From assembly GCA_951799425.1 (NCBI GenBank), contig OX637397.1:6377001-6441000 (forward strand): a stretch of 64,000 bases of DNA, given 5' to 3'. The stretch is from Ilex aquifolium (Eukaryota; Streptophyta; Magnoliopsida; Aquifoliales; Aquifoliaceae). The notes below the pieces were generated by a model. The model did not search any database. It saw only the letters and a program-made list of their open reading frames with translations, and was not told the origin of the DNA. A program made the position numbers and the translations under genes. This document shows positions 36,316 through 48,310 of the stretch, one piece after another; the first letter of the stretch is position 1; each line of letters starts with the position of its first letter.

Positions 36316-39300
36316 ATCTATATCATATGTGTAAATTAATAAGGCAAAATAAGGAAAGAAAACCTGTATGTTTTAAGTAGACCAAGGCCTCTGTAGAGCT
36401 CAACAAATGCTCCTCTGATCATCTTTTTAGCACATTGGATCTTCTTCCTGTTTATAGACTCTCCAGGGCCTTCTTTCTTGGGAGTATTCACCAAATCTTC
36501 CCAAAGCATTGATGTAACGGCTGATATTGTTCTTGTCGGCGTTGTCGCCGGAATGTCAATCCTCATGGCCAACTTAGGCTTACCATTCTTTGTCTTTGAT
36601 AGTGTCGGCGAATTTATAAAATTTATACCATTCTTTTCCAGTGCTGCTATTACATTTTGCGTCTGTGAGTTTTCTGTGGGGCTTTCACTATATTCAGTTG
36701 ATTCTGCATGAAAAAGAGGAGCATATTTAGAAGAAGAAGAAAAAAAAAAGAAAAAAGAAAAATCATTAGCCAGGTAGGTTCCAATAAATCCTAAGGGTGC
36801 TCATAGGGGTGCATTTGTATAAATAAATTTTGGTGTTATTTGCATAAAATGACTACTTTCGTATGTATTTGAATCATATGTTACAATTAGGTCTCTCAAT
36901 CGTGTCGGATGAGGCGGATTCGTGTCGAATCTTAGCGAGTTTGTGTAAAAAAAATACTCCACTTATATCCGATTCGTTTATTAATTCCTGTTTAATGAAT
37001 CGTATCATATCGGGTTTGTATTGTATATTAACCATATATAACTGATATGTATATAAACGAGTCATGTTGTGTATTTTTTCTAATTGGCTTCACCCATACC
37101 CAATTCGTTTATTAATCGTGTTGTGTCGGTTTCATTTGTTTACTAAACGAATGGCCCAAGGAAAACTCAAACTCTATATTTTTGTATCGTGATCGTGTTG
37201 ACACCTCGATAGAGACAATAACCCCTTATGCATGTTTCTACCACCCACCCCTAGGGAAGGGGGGAGATGTACACAGACATATATCTATCTAATATTAAAG
37301 GTAGCTAGTTAAATTTTTAACTTATAAAAATATAAGATCGGTTAAGGTTGATCTAATGGTACAAAATTCATTCCAATTTTTTTTTTTTTCGCTTAAATCA
37401 TTATATTTTTTACACGACCTCCAATGTCAAACAATTTAATCAACGCACTCCCCAATACCAAATAATTTCATTAATTCATACATAGTTCTCTTTTCTCTCT
37501 TTTCATTTTAATTTAAAATTATGTAATTAAAAAATTAATTTTTTATTTAAAATATAAATATTATATAATTAATGTTCGATTTAAAATATAAATATTACAG
37601 AAATTTTCACCTCCTAAATGAGAAGAAATCATGAGTATTATCCACTTAGATTCAATGAGACATAACCATGCCACCTGAATAATAATGGAGCTTTAGGTCC
37701 ATCAATCCTCTAATTAAATTACCAAACTGCCCACACCTTTCACAAAATCACAAAAAAAGCACTCACAAATGAAGAGACATATATGTGTTGCTAACTCTTT
37801 CCCTAACAACAGAGCAACTCACCTGAGAAATCCGAGTTCCGGCCAGAAGATGAGAACGACGGAGAGAGAAATCCGGCACCGGACTTGGACGTCAAGCTTT
37901 TCCGGCCTCGGTCACTTAGAACTTGCTTGAGGTCCAGCAGAATTTGTAGCTGCTTATTCAAAATCTCTCCTCTTTCAAGAATCTCTTTCTCTTTGGTCTT
38001 GTAAAACTGGTTCACTTTGTTAAGCTCCTCATCCAATCTCTCAAAGAACATTTTAGCCTAAACCCACAAAAAACCATGCAAATACCACAATGGGTGAGGG
38101 TGGGGTTCAAGTTTTTCAAATCTCAATTTATAGGAATATTCTTATTTGAACTTAAAAATCTAATATAATATTTTAATCTTTAGCAATTGACATGATCGAA
38201 TAACATTGTTGTATTTGTAATTATTGGACTTTCTTATTAGGATCAAGGTGCTCACTAAGACGAATTGGTTGTGGTATCGCAGAACAGTATCAGATGATGC
38301 ACACAGTGATATCTAATAGATAGATGAATAATCTAGGCAAAGCAAGAGATTGATTTAGTCCATATCGTGAAATCGCGGATCTGTATCGTGCAATATGTCA
38401 TGTTTTAATGACGATGACTCAAATAATTCGGCCGAGTTGTAGGAAATGAGTCCGAATTAACCATAATACAAAATGAGACTTGTGATTTATACCGAACGTA
38501 GTGGGGAGAATTTGAACTATTATGAGTGTGTATTTTGAAAATGTATTGGACATTTTTACCTCATCTTCTTGAGAGAACAACTGAACAAGCTCAGTTTCAT
38601 AAACTTCATCCTTTTCTTCTTCATCTTCTCCTTCCTCTATGACTTTGCTCTTCACCTGCAACCAAATAAACAAAACCAACCGACAAGTAGTGTTAAAAAT
38701 CTGCACTTTTTAGCGTCCCTTTCACTGATTTTCTTTTGTGGGTTGTTGAATTTATATCTACTGCTCACGATGGTTTCGTGATAAAAGTGACAAAAACCGT
38801 TCCATTGCTTTCGGGTCAGGCTAACAAACACCAAACAGACAAAAACTGTGTGAGATGATCAAAAGCACTAAAACTCGCCGGAATCTTAGGACATTCGGAT
38901 CTCCGGCAGCCTGAAAATTTATAAAACAAAAAGGCCATGTTCTACAATTTTTGGAGCTTTAAATAACAGAATGTACACTTACAAAACAAAAGAAAAATAT
39001 ATGGAAAAACATTTAATAAAAGAGAAGAAAAAACACTACAAAGGAGGAAAATATAACTCGAAGAGGGTGAGATATAAATTAAGAAGTCTTGAATTTGAAT
39101 TTTAACAATATTTTTAAGTCAAACTATGAAGAATTTATTCCTCATGAATACTCTAATCCCGACATGAATACCTTGTTTTTAACCGGACCGGAGAGGGGAT
39201 TAATCGAAGTACACATAAGGTGACTTGAACAGCTTTGATCGTTAAACTAAAAAAAAAAAAAACAAATGATACAACATATCAGTGTACATATTAATCATCT

Positions 39301-39888
39301 GGGTGTAGGATAGTTTGCACTTCTGCCTGAAAATGACGTCACTTTTGCTTTCTTTGTTAAATTTCAGCATAGAAAAAGTAATTTTTTTGCACTATATCTT
39401 TTTTTTTTTCCATTCAATTACGAGATTACATATATGAAATTTTTGTTATTTTACTTTATTTCATTATTTGAATGATCAATGATTATAAATAAATCAAATG
39501 AAAGATTCACGATCGATAATTAAATTTCAGTTTCATTTTTTTTTAGTTTTGTAGGTGTGATTTCAATGAAAAATAAAAAAAACCCATTAATAAATATTTG
39601 ATATGTAAATGATGTAATGTATATTGTAATGAGTACTATTAATAACTCTACCTGAATGATCTCCGGTTTGTCTCCGGCAATGTGGAGGTAGTCGGAGATT
39701 TTCTTGGTGATTGATCGAATCGGGTCGAAAATGGAGCGACCAAAATCAGAGATGTGATCTTGAGTTTGTTTTGTTTTTCTTGAGAGTTTAACCTTCTTTA
39801 CATGTTTCTTTAGTTGCCAGTAATTCACAAAAGCGTCTTTCCATTCTGGGATGAGCTGAGCTTCAAGCTCTTTGGAGAACTTCACCAT
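27957..39888 (-). CDS. PHO1: PHO1-family phosphate exporter (SPX-EXS), complete
   Basis: The gene has fifteen exons: 39652-39888, 38560-38655, 37823-38057, 36364-36703, 34935-34983, 34343-34414, 33882-34011, 32925-33045, 31485-31734, 30611-30715, 30467-30511, 29660-29812, 28901-29179, 28658-28794 and 27957-28044. All junctions are GT-AG and in phase, giving 778 residues, the usual PHO1 length. The SPX domain spans about 1-340: it opens [20 protein letters not shown], and the lysine cluster KILKKFDK (near 311-319) is the family's inositol-pyrophosphate/phosphate sensor. Membrane helices run from about 380. The EXS domain follows ([36 protein letters not shown]). PHO1 proteins export phosphate into the xylem from Golgi/endosomal and plasma membranes. 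The N-terminus resembles true PHO1 rather than the PHO1;H1 type, but the paralogue is uncertain. Introns carry several MITE/SINE fragments. No coding defect is seen. Confidence 0.95.
32533..32750 (-). repeat. SINE-like dispersed repeat in PHO1 intron 8
   Basis: A poly-T run is followed by GTTCAACGGTTAGGGGTGTC and CTTGATTAATTCTCTCCT. The same order of motifs recurs at 44245 and in the interrupted copy at 45145/47045. The T run at one end suggests an A-tailed SINE read on the minus strand. The family is not identified. Confidence 0.5.
33221..33477. mobile_element. MITE in PHO1 intron 7
   Basis: GAATATTAAGCGTAACGGTG with following ATCAATGTCAT and GATATCACC is repeated inverted at the right end (ATGACATTGAT-like, GGTGTCACTGTTAC, TTAATATT). 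It is about 257 bp. A partial relative lies at 41440-41610. The target duplication is not resolved. Confidence 0.6.
35885..36200. repeat. Degraded repeat in PHO1 intron 4
   Basis: The segment is full of TCGAG/CTCGA words (GTCGAGTTCGAGCCGAATC and so on) and contains an internal near-duplication of AGTCTAAAAAATTGTTCAAA (about 35960 and 36080). Related scraps occur at 29585-29625 and 30355-30410. It looks like relics of a plant hAT-type element, but the ends were not found. Confidence 0.35.
36237..36313 (+). repeat. (CA)n(TA)n compound microsatellite in PHO1 intron 4
   Basis: CA repeats run to 36270 and TA repeats from about 36276 to 36313, about 50 bp upstream (genomic left) of the exon 4 donor. 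It is likely length-variable. Confidence 0.9.
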
Positions 39889-39990
39889 TGAATTAACACG
39901 TAAAGCAGCAGAAGAGAAGTTTTATGGAGAAGAGGAGAGAGAGAAAGACAGATAGAGAAGAGTTTAGAGGTATGAGAATGATCATGGAGG

Positions 39991-40000
39991 TTTATATAAA
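39991..40000 (-). promoter_or_regulatory. TATA box of the PHO1-like gene
   Basis: TTTATATAAA lies 103 bp upstream of the ATG. With transcription starting about 30 bp below it, the leader would be about 70 bp and GA/TC-rich. Confidence 0.5.
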
Positions 40001-40226
40001 GATTTTGGAGGTATAGAGCTAGAAAGAGAGGGCATGTTTGGTTCAGTCATACATATTACAATGCAATCCACGTGGATTTTGAACCTTAGATTAAATATGG
40101 TTTTTAAGCCTAAATTTTAATCTGGTGTTTGATTTGGCATTGGATGGTAGGGTCCATATTTTCAATCCACTGCATTGTTTATGTATTTTTCTTTAATTTG
40201 TGGGATCAAAGTAAGGTATTTTAAAA

Positions 40227-41278
40227 GGAGAATTACATTCAGATTTCCTGAGTTTTTTCACTTAATCACTTAGATCCCTGATATTTGAAATATTATATAC
40301 AGACCCCTTGAAGTTTGTACGCACGTAACACTTAAACCCTATTGTAAATATATCCATTAATAAATTGTACTTAAACCCCCTTAAGGTTTGTAAGTATATA
40401 ATACTTGGACTCCTTAAGTTTAAAATATTATATTTAGACAAAAAATATTCCAATCAAAGATAGAATATTAAATATTTTAAATACAACCAAAATTTATGTT
40501 CTATTGTATCATTTATTGAAATAAATTTAAAAAATAAAATTTTAATTTTTCCTTAAAAAATCGTAATTAGTATACAATTATACTATCTATTGGAATAAAA
40601 CTAAAAAATCAAACAGAGCGTCTAAGTCATTCATAATAGAACATGAATTTTACATCCAAAATTCATGTTTTATTATGTTATTTATTGAAATAAAATTAAA
40701 AATAAAAATCTAGTTTTTCAGAAAAAACTCATAGTTAGTATATAATTATACTATCTATTAAAATAAAACTAAAAAATTAAACAAGGGGTCAAGCTGTAAT
40801 GGACACAATGACTTTTAGCTTTAATTGTGATAGTTTTGGTATTTTAATTTGGTCGTTTAAACGGCCAAATTAAATTCTAATAAACAATATAATTGTATAC
40901 TAATTACGATTTTTTAAGAAAAAAATTGAATTTTTATTTTTGATTTTATTTCAATAAATGATACAATAGAACATGAATTTTAATTGTAAAATTTAAAATA
41001 TTTGATATTTTATCTTTAATTGAATTATTTTTAGTCTAAGTTTAACATTTTAAACATAAAGGGTTTAAGTAATATATGTTTACAAACTTAAGGGGTCTAA
41101 GTAATATATGTTTATAAATTTAGGAGATTTAAGTGTAATTTATTAACGGATATATTTATAGCATGAGTTTAAGTGTATGCACATACAAATTTTAGGGGGG
41201 TTTAAGTGTAATATTTCAAATACAGGGGGTCTAAGTGATTAAGTGACAAATTTTATGGAGTCTAAATGTAATTCTTCC
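40227..41278. mobile_element. Mutator-like (MULE-type) long-TIR non-autonomous element
   Basis: Perfect 10-bp duplications TATTTTAAAA (40217-40226 and 41279-41288) flank ends GGAGAATTACAT and its inverted mate ATGTAATTCTTCC. The inverted arms extend about 370 bp each (for example CACTTAATCACTTAGA against TCTAAGTGATTAAGTG). The 9-11 bp duplication and long arms are the hallmark of Mutator-like elements. The interior (about 40600-40895) partly repeats the left arm and has no transposase. It lies about 340 bp upstream of the PHO1 start codon. Confidence 0.85.
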
Positions 41279-42074
41279 TATTTTAAAAGATCAATTATAC
41301 ATCGGGCCCACATATCCCCTAATTTTGTTCCCTCCCCTAGGAATTGGATAGACATCTCCCATCCCATGCATGTGGAGAAAATATTCATTATAACACTCAA
41401 ACCACTATCTAATATTATTATTCAATAAAAAATTATTAAGTGAAATAGTGAATCTCATATATTTTACTAAGCACCCCTCCATATTATTTGGTAACCATTC
41501 TATGTAAAAAAGTGGGGTCTTCTTTATTCATTTTATTATATTTCTGAATAGTGATGCCAAGTGACATTGATGATACGGTGTCACCTTTATAATGAATATT
41601 TACTTGAGTAGGCTCTCCGACAAAATCAATCAAATCTAATGTTTTTATCCCTAAAACGAAACAAGTAATGTTATTGGAACCTAAAAAATTGATTTAATTT
41701 ATTGACACAATGAGATAGATCAAATAGCAATATAATAATTGGATCGTTGGGATCGATATCAGAGTTGTTCGGATTGGTCAAACGGGTTATTTTTTAATTT
41801 TTCGAATCCACTTCCACATCCATGGGTTTCGAAACATCTATGTCTAGATAGAAACAACAAGACAAATTCATTTCGTTTAGGGTCCAAAAAACGTGTTTTT
41901 GTTATTTTTTGTAATTTTTCGTAGCTAAATAACTTTATCGTCAGTTTTGTCTTGTTTTGGGTGATTAGTAATTTTTAGCCATATAATTAGTTTGAAACTT
42001 TTCTTTTTTGGCAAAATCTGTAATAATGGCAGTAATTAGGCCACGCTTTATTATTTTCTAGTTAGTTTTGGGGT

Positions 42075-42290
42075 TTTTTTATAATATTAAACTTGAGGAG
42101 TCTAAGTATTACATGTCTATAAATTTCAGGGGATCTGAGCATAATTTACTAAACATTGTCAGCAGTGGGTCTAAGTATTACGTGCGTACAAACTTTAGGG
42201 GTTTGTGTGTAATATTTTAAATATTATGAGGTCTAAGTGATTAAATGACAAATTTAAGGGGGTTTGAATATAATTCTCCCTAAATCTTAT
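42075..42290. repeat. Solo arm related to the MULE at 40227
   Basis: GAGGTCTAAGTGATTAAATG and TCTAAGTATTACATGTCTAT, in the same order, match the right arm of the 40227-41278 element. I could not find an opposite arm, so it is a solo or degraded end. Confidence 0.6.
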
Positions 42291-44244
42291 CCCAATTGAC
42301 CTAATTAATCCTATATATAGTAAAGTTATAATATAATTAGTATATTGACAATTATTTTTATTTTATTCAATGATTTATAAGTGAAATCTTAATCAAATTA
42401 ATTTTAAAAAATTTAATTTTCAAACATCACTAAAAAATCGCTTTCAATTGCAAAATTATAGAAAAAAAATAAAAATTTAATTATTATTTTTTTATCTTTT
42501 TTCTTGAAGTTAGAACAACAAATATTGAAAACATACAAAGTTTTTAAAAATTCTAAAGTAGAGTATGAGCGATGCAAAAATAAGTTTGATAAATTTGAAA
42601 TGATATTTAATATATGTACATATATATCAAATATTTATTTATTAATTTTTGTTTTAAAAAAATATTCACGTGTAACGTACGTGGTGCATTGCTAGTATAT
42701 ATATATCTTTTTTATTCTTATTCTATTGTTTATGATAGATCCATAATATTTTCACACTTTTTTTGAATATATAATTCATTTTTTGAATAAATACACGATT
42801 TACATAAAAAATTACACATTCTTGATGAAAAACTCTAGACCTTAATTATAGTCAAATTGGATATATCTTTTTATGATCTCTTATATGTTTTGATTGGATT
42901 ACTCTTCTACTTTGAGATATTGTGTTATGAATTATATAAGTTTATTTTTAAAATTTGAGACCTACTTATTTTTATACAAATTTTGTAAATCTTGTTTAGA
43001 TTTTAGAAAGTTTTTCTATCGAGCTTGTTTTGCTCATCCCTTCCCTTAACATGTTTTAGATTATGGTGTTGAGAATGACATTGACATAAGTGAGCAGGCG
43101 GATCACGACGTGGATTCGAAAGTTGAGCCTTAGAGAGTGTATTTCTAGTTTCAAAATTTTTGAACTTGGATGATTGAACAATGTTATGAATATTTCTTTA
43201 ATTAGTTAGTTGAAAGATGATTGTTTTGGTTTTAGATGTAAATTTAAGGATTTATCTCTATCTCTTTTGAAATTTTTGTGTTAGTCTTGTTGATGAATGG
43301 TGATTAATTTGTTTAATTTATGATATTTAGTTATGCTCTCATTTGTTTGATAGTTATCAGTTAGTTAATGCTCAATCGTGAATTTTGGGGTGTGATAATG
43401 TCACAATCACATCCTTAAATCAGCAAATTAAAATTAATTTCTTAAGTCCCAATAATATTGCTCAATCGAAACACAATATGATAAATTGTGTATCAAATGC
43501 CTCTTTAGCCAAAAAGGATAGTAATGTGGATTAGGGGTGTAACTTAGACAAAGACTTCATACACTTGGTTAAGTTTGGTAAAGAAAATCCTCAATATTCC
43601 AGTTTGCAACTGGGGTTTTGCAAGACACAAACCAAACACAACTTGATTACTAAACTCGGGTTTAACCTTACGGTTGAACCCGAATTTAATTTGAAAAATT
43701 GACGAACAATGATCCAAAATATTTTTAAATTCTCAATTTACGTACTAATAAATTAAATTTTTTATAGTGCACCCTCAATCACATGAAAATGTAATAATAC
43801 GGTTGGTCTCTTTTGATTAAATTGAATACAAAATTTTCATATAAAATACTTAATGTTGAGTAATATATAAATAATTAAGTATAAAAATGAAAAATATATA
43901 TATAAAGACTACAATAAGAAATTATCGAAAAAAGCACGTTGCTACCATTTGATCTGATTGAGGGTATAATCTGAAAATTTTAATTCGTGCAAATTAAAAT
44001 TTTAAAATTTATTTAGGATGCAAATTGTTATTCACCCATAGTTCTTTGGTGTAAAGTATATCATATGAGAGCACATTTTAAATATTAAAGTTGTAGGAAC
44101 CAAATTTCTTGCATCCACTAATATGACATTATCATATTTATTGAAATTTTGCTAGGGTCAACAATATTTATGAATCCAATAAGCTATATGGATTTGATAT
44201 GAAAAATATTGGGTGAACCTATCACATCTTTATTTATTTATTAT
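42291..44244. other. AT-rich intergenic DNA
   Basis: No gene is recognised and no clear repeat boundaries were found. It contains long A/T runs and scattered short open frames without recognisable motifs. Confidence 0.5.
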
Positions 44245-44420
44245 TATTTTTTTTTGGTTCAACAATCAAGATTGTCTGGACCAGTTTACACGCACATCGA
44301 CTAATCCTCTCTCTGGTCCGATCAAAAGACAGCTCATCCATCACGGAACTAAAGATTCATGAGTGATAAATTTCTCAGGACCTGACTTCAAAAAATTATC
44401 GAAATTCAATCTCGCTTCTT
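44245..44420 (-). repeat. SINE-like dispersed repeat (second copy)
   Basis: A poly-T run is followed by GGTTCAACAATCAAGATTGT and ACATCGACTAATCCTCTCTC, in the same order as the copy at 32533. Confidence 0.5.
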
Positions 44421-45183
44421 TCTTTCTAATTAAGAAATGATTTGGACACATGTTTGTCCCACCAAGACAGTAGTGTCCGTGGGTTAACATGGAATTAGCC
44501 CACCTAGGTGAGTGAATTTTATATGCTCAAGTCTTCTTCTTGCATAGAACAATGCAATTGTTGTAAAAATCGGGATTTTAGAAGGAAGTCGGGATATTCA
44601 GGATGAATAACTATTTTAGTTGATAATGTATGAAGAAAATGAATATTTTTTTGAAAATTTTATTTTAATAATATATGATACAATTCAAAATTACGAGACT
44701 TAAATATAATTTGACTTGTTATAATACGTCACGAAAACAAAACATATGTCCCGATCGACTCGCCAAGTCCTCCACCACCACCACCCCCAATTAAATTATT
44801 CCACTTTATGCGATCGAGGTGGATTCCCTTCTTAAAGAAAATATTTTCTGTTTTTGTGTAGTGTGCATGACGTTGGAAGAATGCATCCTTTCTGTTATGC
44901 ATTTCCCCACTAACTCACCAAGTTCATTTTATTAGCACAAATATAAAATTGGGTACACTTCAATAAGTTCATCCGACGATCTCAAATAGACTCATCCAAC
45001 GGCTATCAACATCCCTCTCAAAAGTATTCACATTGAATTTTTGTTCTCCAAATCCATCACTTATCACTTATGTTGCACCGTACTTTCAGGCATGGATTAT
45101 CCCTAGTAGGACAATATAGGAGAAGGATACCCTTTTTCTTCTTTTTTAAGTTCAATGGTCATGGTGTTCGGGTTAGTTTAGGC

Positions 45184-47044
45184 CAGGGGTAGCTCAACAA
45201 CATTTGAGGCCTAAAACAATGACAGCCAATGAGTATTTTTTTTTATTTTTTTAATAATAATTTAATTTTTTAATTTAAAATCTATTATTTTTACTTTTTG
45301 ATGAGATTCGAAATTGCTAATTATTTTTTTATTCAAATTTTGCTAATATATTTTTTGATTAATAATATGACTTTTGATTATAAATATTTATAGAAATAAA
45401 ATTAATTTCTTCATTAATATTTTTATATTATTTTATATGTTCTTTATCAAAACTGTGGTATTAGATGATTGACTTTATTATAAATAAATTCATTGTTATC
45501 TTTCTTTTGTATCACTTTTCTATCTTTGAATTTTACTTATTTATCTATGCAACTTTCATCTAAATTTTTATTATATTTTATTTGTTACGAAGAAGAACTC
45601 TATCAAAACATTTTTTTAATGAGAATAAATGGTTTAATTGATATTTTGCGTTCAGATGAGAAAAAAAAACAAGTTTAAGAGAAGTAGAGAATGTGTTTGA
45701 TTTGATTTGATTTTATTTTTTTGACTAAAGAGATATGGTTATTATACTTCTTTCGATTGAAGAAAGAGATGAATTTTATCAGCATTTTTTTTTTGTGTTA
45801 ATCTTTTTTTATTCTCTAATAAATGTGATTGTGTGTAATGGTTTGGACTTTTGGGCCTAAATTTATAATTTTTTTATTGATTTACTCTTTCAAAAATTAT
45901 TCTGTTAGGCTATATTGTAGTAAATTTTATTTTTTTAACTTATATTATATTATTGATCTTTAAATTTGAGGTTTTCATATCATCATATGTGGAGAATAAA
46001 ACCCATGCTTTTATTTTTAGGGTTCTTTGGAAGCCGGTACACCAAATTAGACATAATTGTAAAAAAGTACACAGAACAAAATATTTTGGAAAAAAGTATA
46101 CAGCTGAGATACAAAGACGTAAATGCTAATTTTGTAAAAAAAAATTTCCTAAAAACTGTAACAAGACATTTATCTTAAGCGCTGAAATTTAGGGTCATTT
46201 AATTCGAAATCTCTAATGCACATTGATTCATGCGTATTTTTTTTTTTTGGAAAGTGGTTTTGTTTTCAAATTATATTTATGCATTAAATATCTCCTAATT
46301 TTATGGGAGAACTTTAATATTCCGTTTATTTTAGGATATATCACTTTGTTTGAATTTCAAAATTTGTTAATTATTTTTTTATATAATTTGAAATATAAAA
46401 TTATTTATACTGTAACAAAAACGTTACAAATTCATTAAGCAATAGTGTAACAAAAACAGTATAACAATACATTGTAACAAAGACAGTGTAAAAAAAACAG
46501 TGCTAAGTGGTTTTGTGCATGTGGTAACAAATTCAAAACAGAGATGGACTGTTTTAAATGAAATTATATGTTTGACAAAGTGTAATAGTATAATATTTTG
46601 TTTAAATGTCTTGTTACACTGTTGTTGTTACACTGTTATAGAGTTTGAATATTAATATAATTTGAAAAAAAAATCACTTTCCAAAAAAAATACGCATGAA
46701 TCAAGGTGCATTAAATATAATTTGAAAACAAAACTACTTTTAAAAAAAAAATACGCATGAATCAAGGAAGGACATAAAAATACGGAATATTAAAGTTCTC
46801 CCATAAAACTAGGAGATGTTTAATGCACCACTTTAAAAAAAAAAATACGCATGGATCAAGGGAGGATATAAAGGTCAGAAGAAAATACGAAAATTTCAAA
46901 TAATGTACTTGGAAATAAATAAGTATCAAAATTAAGGACTTTTTTATCCTACATTTTTTTTCTGTGTATTTTTTTACAATTAACTCCAATTTGGTGTACC
47001 CCCTTCCAATTTTCCCTTATTTTTACACTATAGGGCCGGCCTTG
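45184..47044. mobile_element. Non-autonomous hAT element
   Basis: The ends are CAGGGGTAGCTC and (inverted) GGGCCGGCCTTG, fitting the plant hAT family with CAGGGCCGGC-like termini. The 8-bp flanks GTTTAGGC and GTTTAGAC differ at one base. No transposase frame is seen. Its right part is occupied by a later Mutator-like insertion (46020-47016). Confidence 0.75.
46020..47016. mobile_element. Mutator-like long-TIR element nested in the hAT
   Basis: Perfect 9-bp duplications TTATTTTTA (46011-46019 and 47017-47025) flank a 997-bp element with ends GGGTTCTTTGGAAG and (inverted) CTTCCAATTTTCCC. Further inverted matches occur inside (GGTACACCAAATT, and ATACGCATGAATCA-type arms). It has no transposase. 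It sits only about 20 bp from the hAT right end. Confidence 0.85.
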
Positions 47045-47537
47045 GTTTAGACATATCTCGACTAATTCTCTTTTCGTTCCAATTAAAGACAAGCTATTCA
47101 CGCCGAAACTAGGTTAAAGGGCAACCGTTGGGAATAAGACTATAATATCTGTATGTAGGATTGGTTGACACAAAATCTTTCTTTCTTTTCCCATTATTTC
47201 CATCTGAAATTTTTTCTAAATTATGTCAAATATCCATTGGAATTTTCATGGGAGTAAAACGGTACCCTAAATGGGAGTCACAACTGATGTAGCCCATGTG
47301 GGACTTATTACATGAATGGTGCCAATGGAATATGGATCTAGATCTTCTAATACACATTTTTTTATATTTATTATTGTACATTATTTACCATGAATTTAAG
47401 TGGGACCTGTTGTATATACGTTGTGTCCTCTGCTATATGCGATGAGTGATTTTTTATGGAGAAAAATTGAGAAAAAATGTAATGAAGAGAATCTTGATTT
47501 GTATCAAGGGAAATAAGTAGCTTCAAGTATTTGTAGG

Positions 47538-47546
47538 TTTTTTTTT

Positions 47547-47577
<31 letters not shown>

Positions 47578-47580
47578 GGG
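47538..47580 (+). repeat. Poly-T/poly-G junction
   Basis: A T run of about 19 is directly followed by about 24 G. It is a hard-to-sequence homopolymer, so the true length is uncertain. Confidence 0.9.
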
Positions 47581-47732
47581 TTTAGCAGGAAATAAGGTGT
47601 GGCAAGGAGTTGGGTTCTAATTATGAAAGAATTGAAGAATCATTCAATTATTTTTTAGCAATGAAGATCTGTTTACGTAGGTAAACTTTGTTCATTTTGA
47701 ACTTTAAAGTTTAAGATACTTTTTAAATAGGG

Positions 47733-48062
47733 TAAATACCATAATTAGTTTCTAAACTTTGTATCCGATTTTAATTTGGTCTCTAATTTTTAATTATCTC
47801 AATTTAGTTTCTCAATTATAAATTTTCTCTTAATTAAGTCATTCTATCTATTTCCACCATTAGATCAACAGAGATTAGCCTAATCTAATTTATTTCGATC
47901 GTTAAATCATATATTTTCATTTTGATCTAACGATGAAAATGGACAGAAAAACTTAATTAAGATAAAATTGATAGTTAATGGACTAAATTTAGATAATTAA
48001 AAATTCATTGATCAAATTAAAATTAGAGACAAAGTTTAAGGACCAACTTTGATATTGATTCT
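47733..48062. mobile_element. Long-TIR MITE
   Basis: The left arm (CTAAACTTTGTATCCGATTT, TTTTAATTATCTCAATTTAG) is repeated inverted on the right (CTAAATTTAGATAATTAAAA, ATTAGAGACAAAGTTTAAGG). TAAATA occurs on both flanks. It resembles a common plant MITE type and may be Mutator-derived. Confidence 0.65.
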
Positions 48063-48145
48063 TCTAAATAAGATAAAGTTTGTCGGATTAAAAAATCTTC
48101 ACCATTCAAAAGGAACTGAATTATCCTCTAACTTTTTCAAAGAGC

Positions 48146-48310
48146 AATGTTATACAGACTTTAAAAATTGACTTAAAAACTTGACTTGATGATGTTGTTG
48201 TTATATTTGTCATTGATTTAACTGTGAATCCCAATATTTGTTAAGACCTACTACCTATTCAATGATAGTGATTCATCAAGTCAGTTTTTTTAAGTCTATT
48301 TAACATTTTT
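48146..48310. mobile_element. Small MITE
   Basis: The arms AATGTTATACAGACTTTAAA...GACTTGATGA and their inverse (TCATCAAGTCAG, TTTAAGTCTATTTAACATT) enclose about 165 bp. The target duplication is not resolved. Confidence 0.6.

Larger units (their letters stand above)
45145..47105 (-). repeat. SINE-like repeat split by a hAT insertion
   Basis: The left piece (to 45183: GTTCAATGGTCATGGTGTTC, GGGTTAGTTTA) and the right piece (from 47045: GACATATCTCGACTAATTCT) continue the same repeat seen at 32533 and 44245. The intervening 45184-47044 is a hAT element. Confidence 0.6.
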
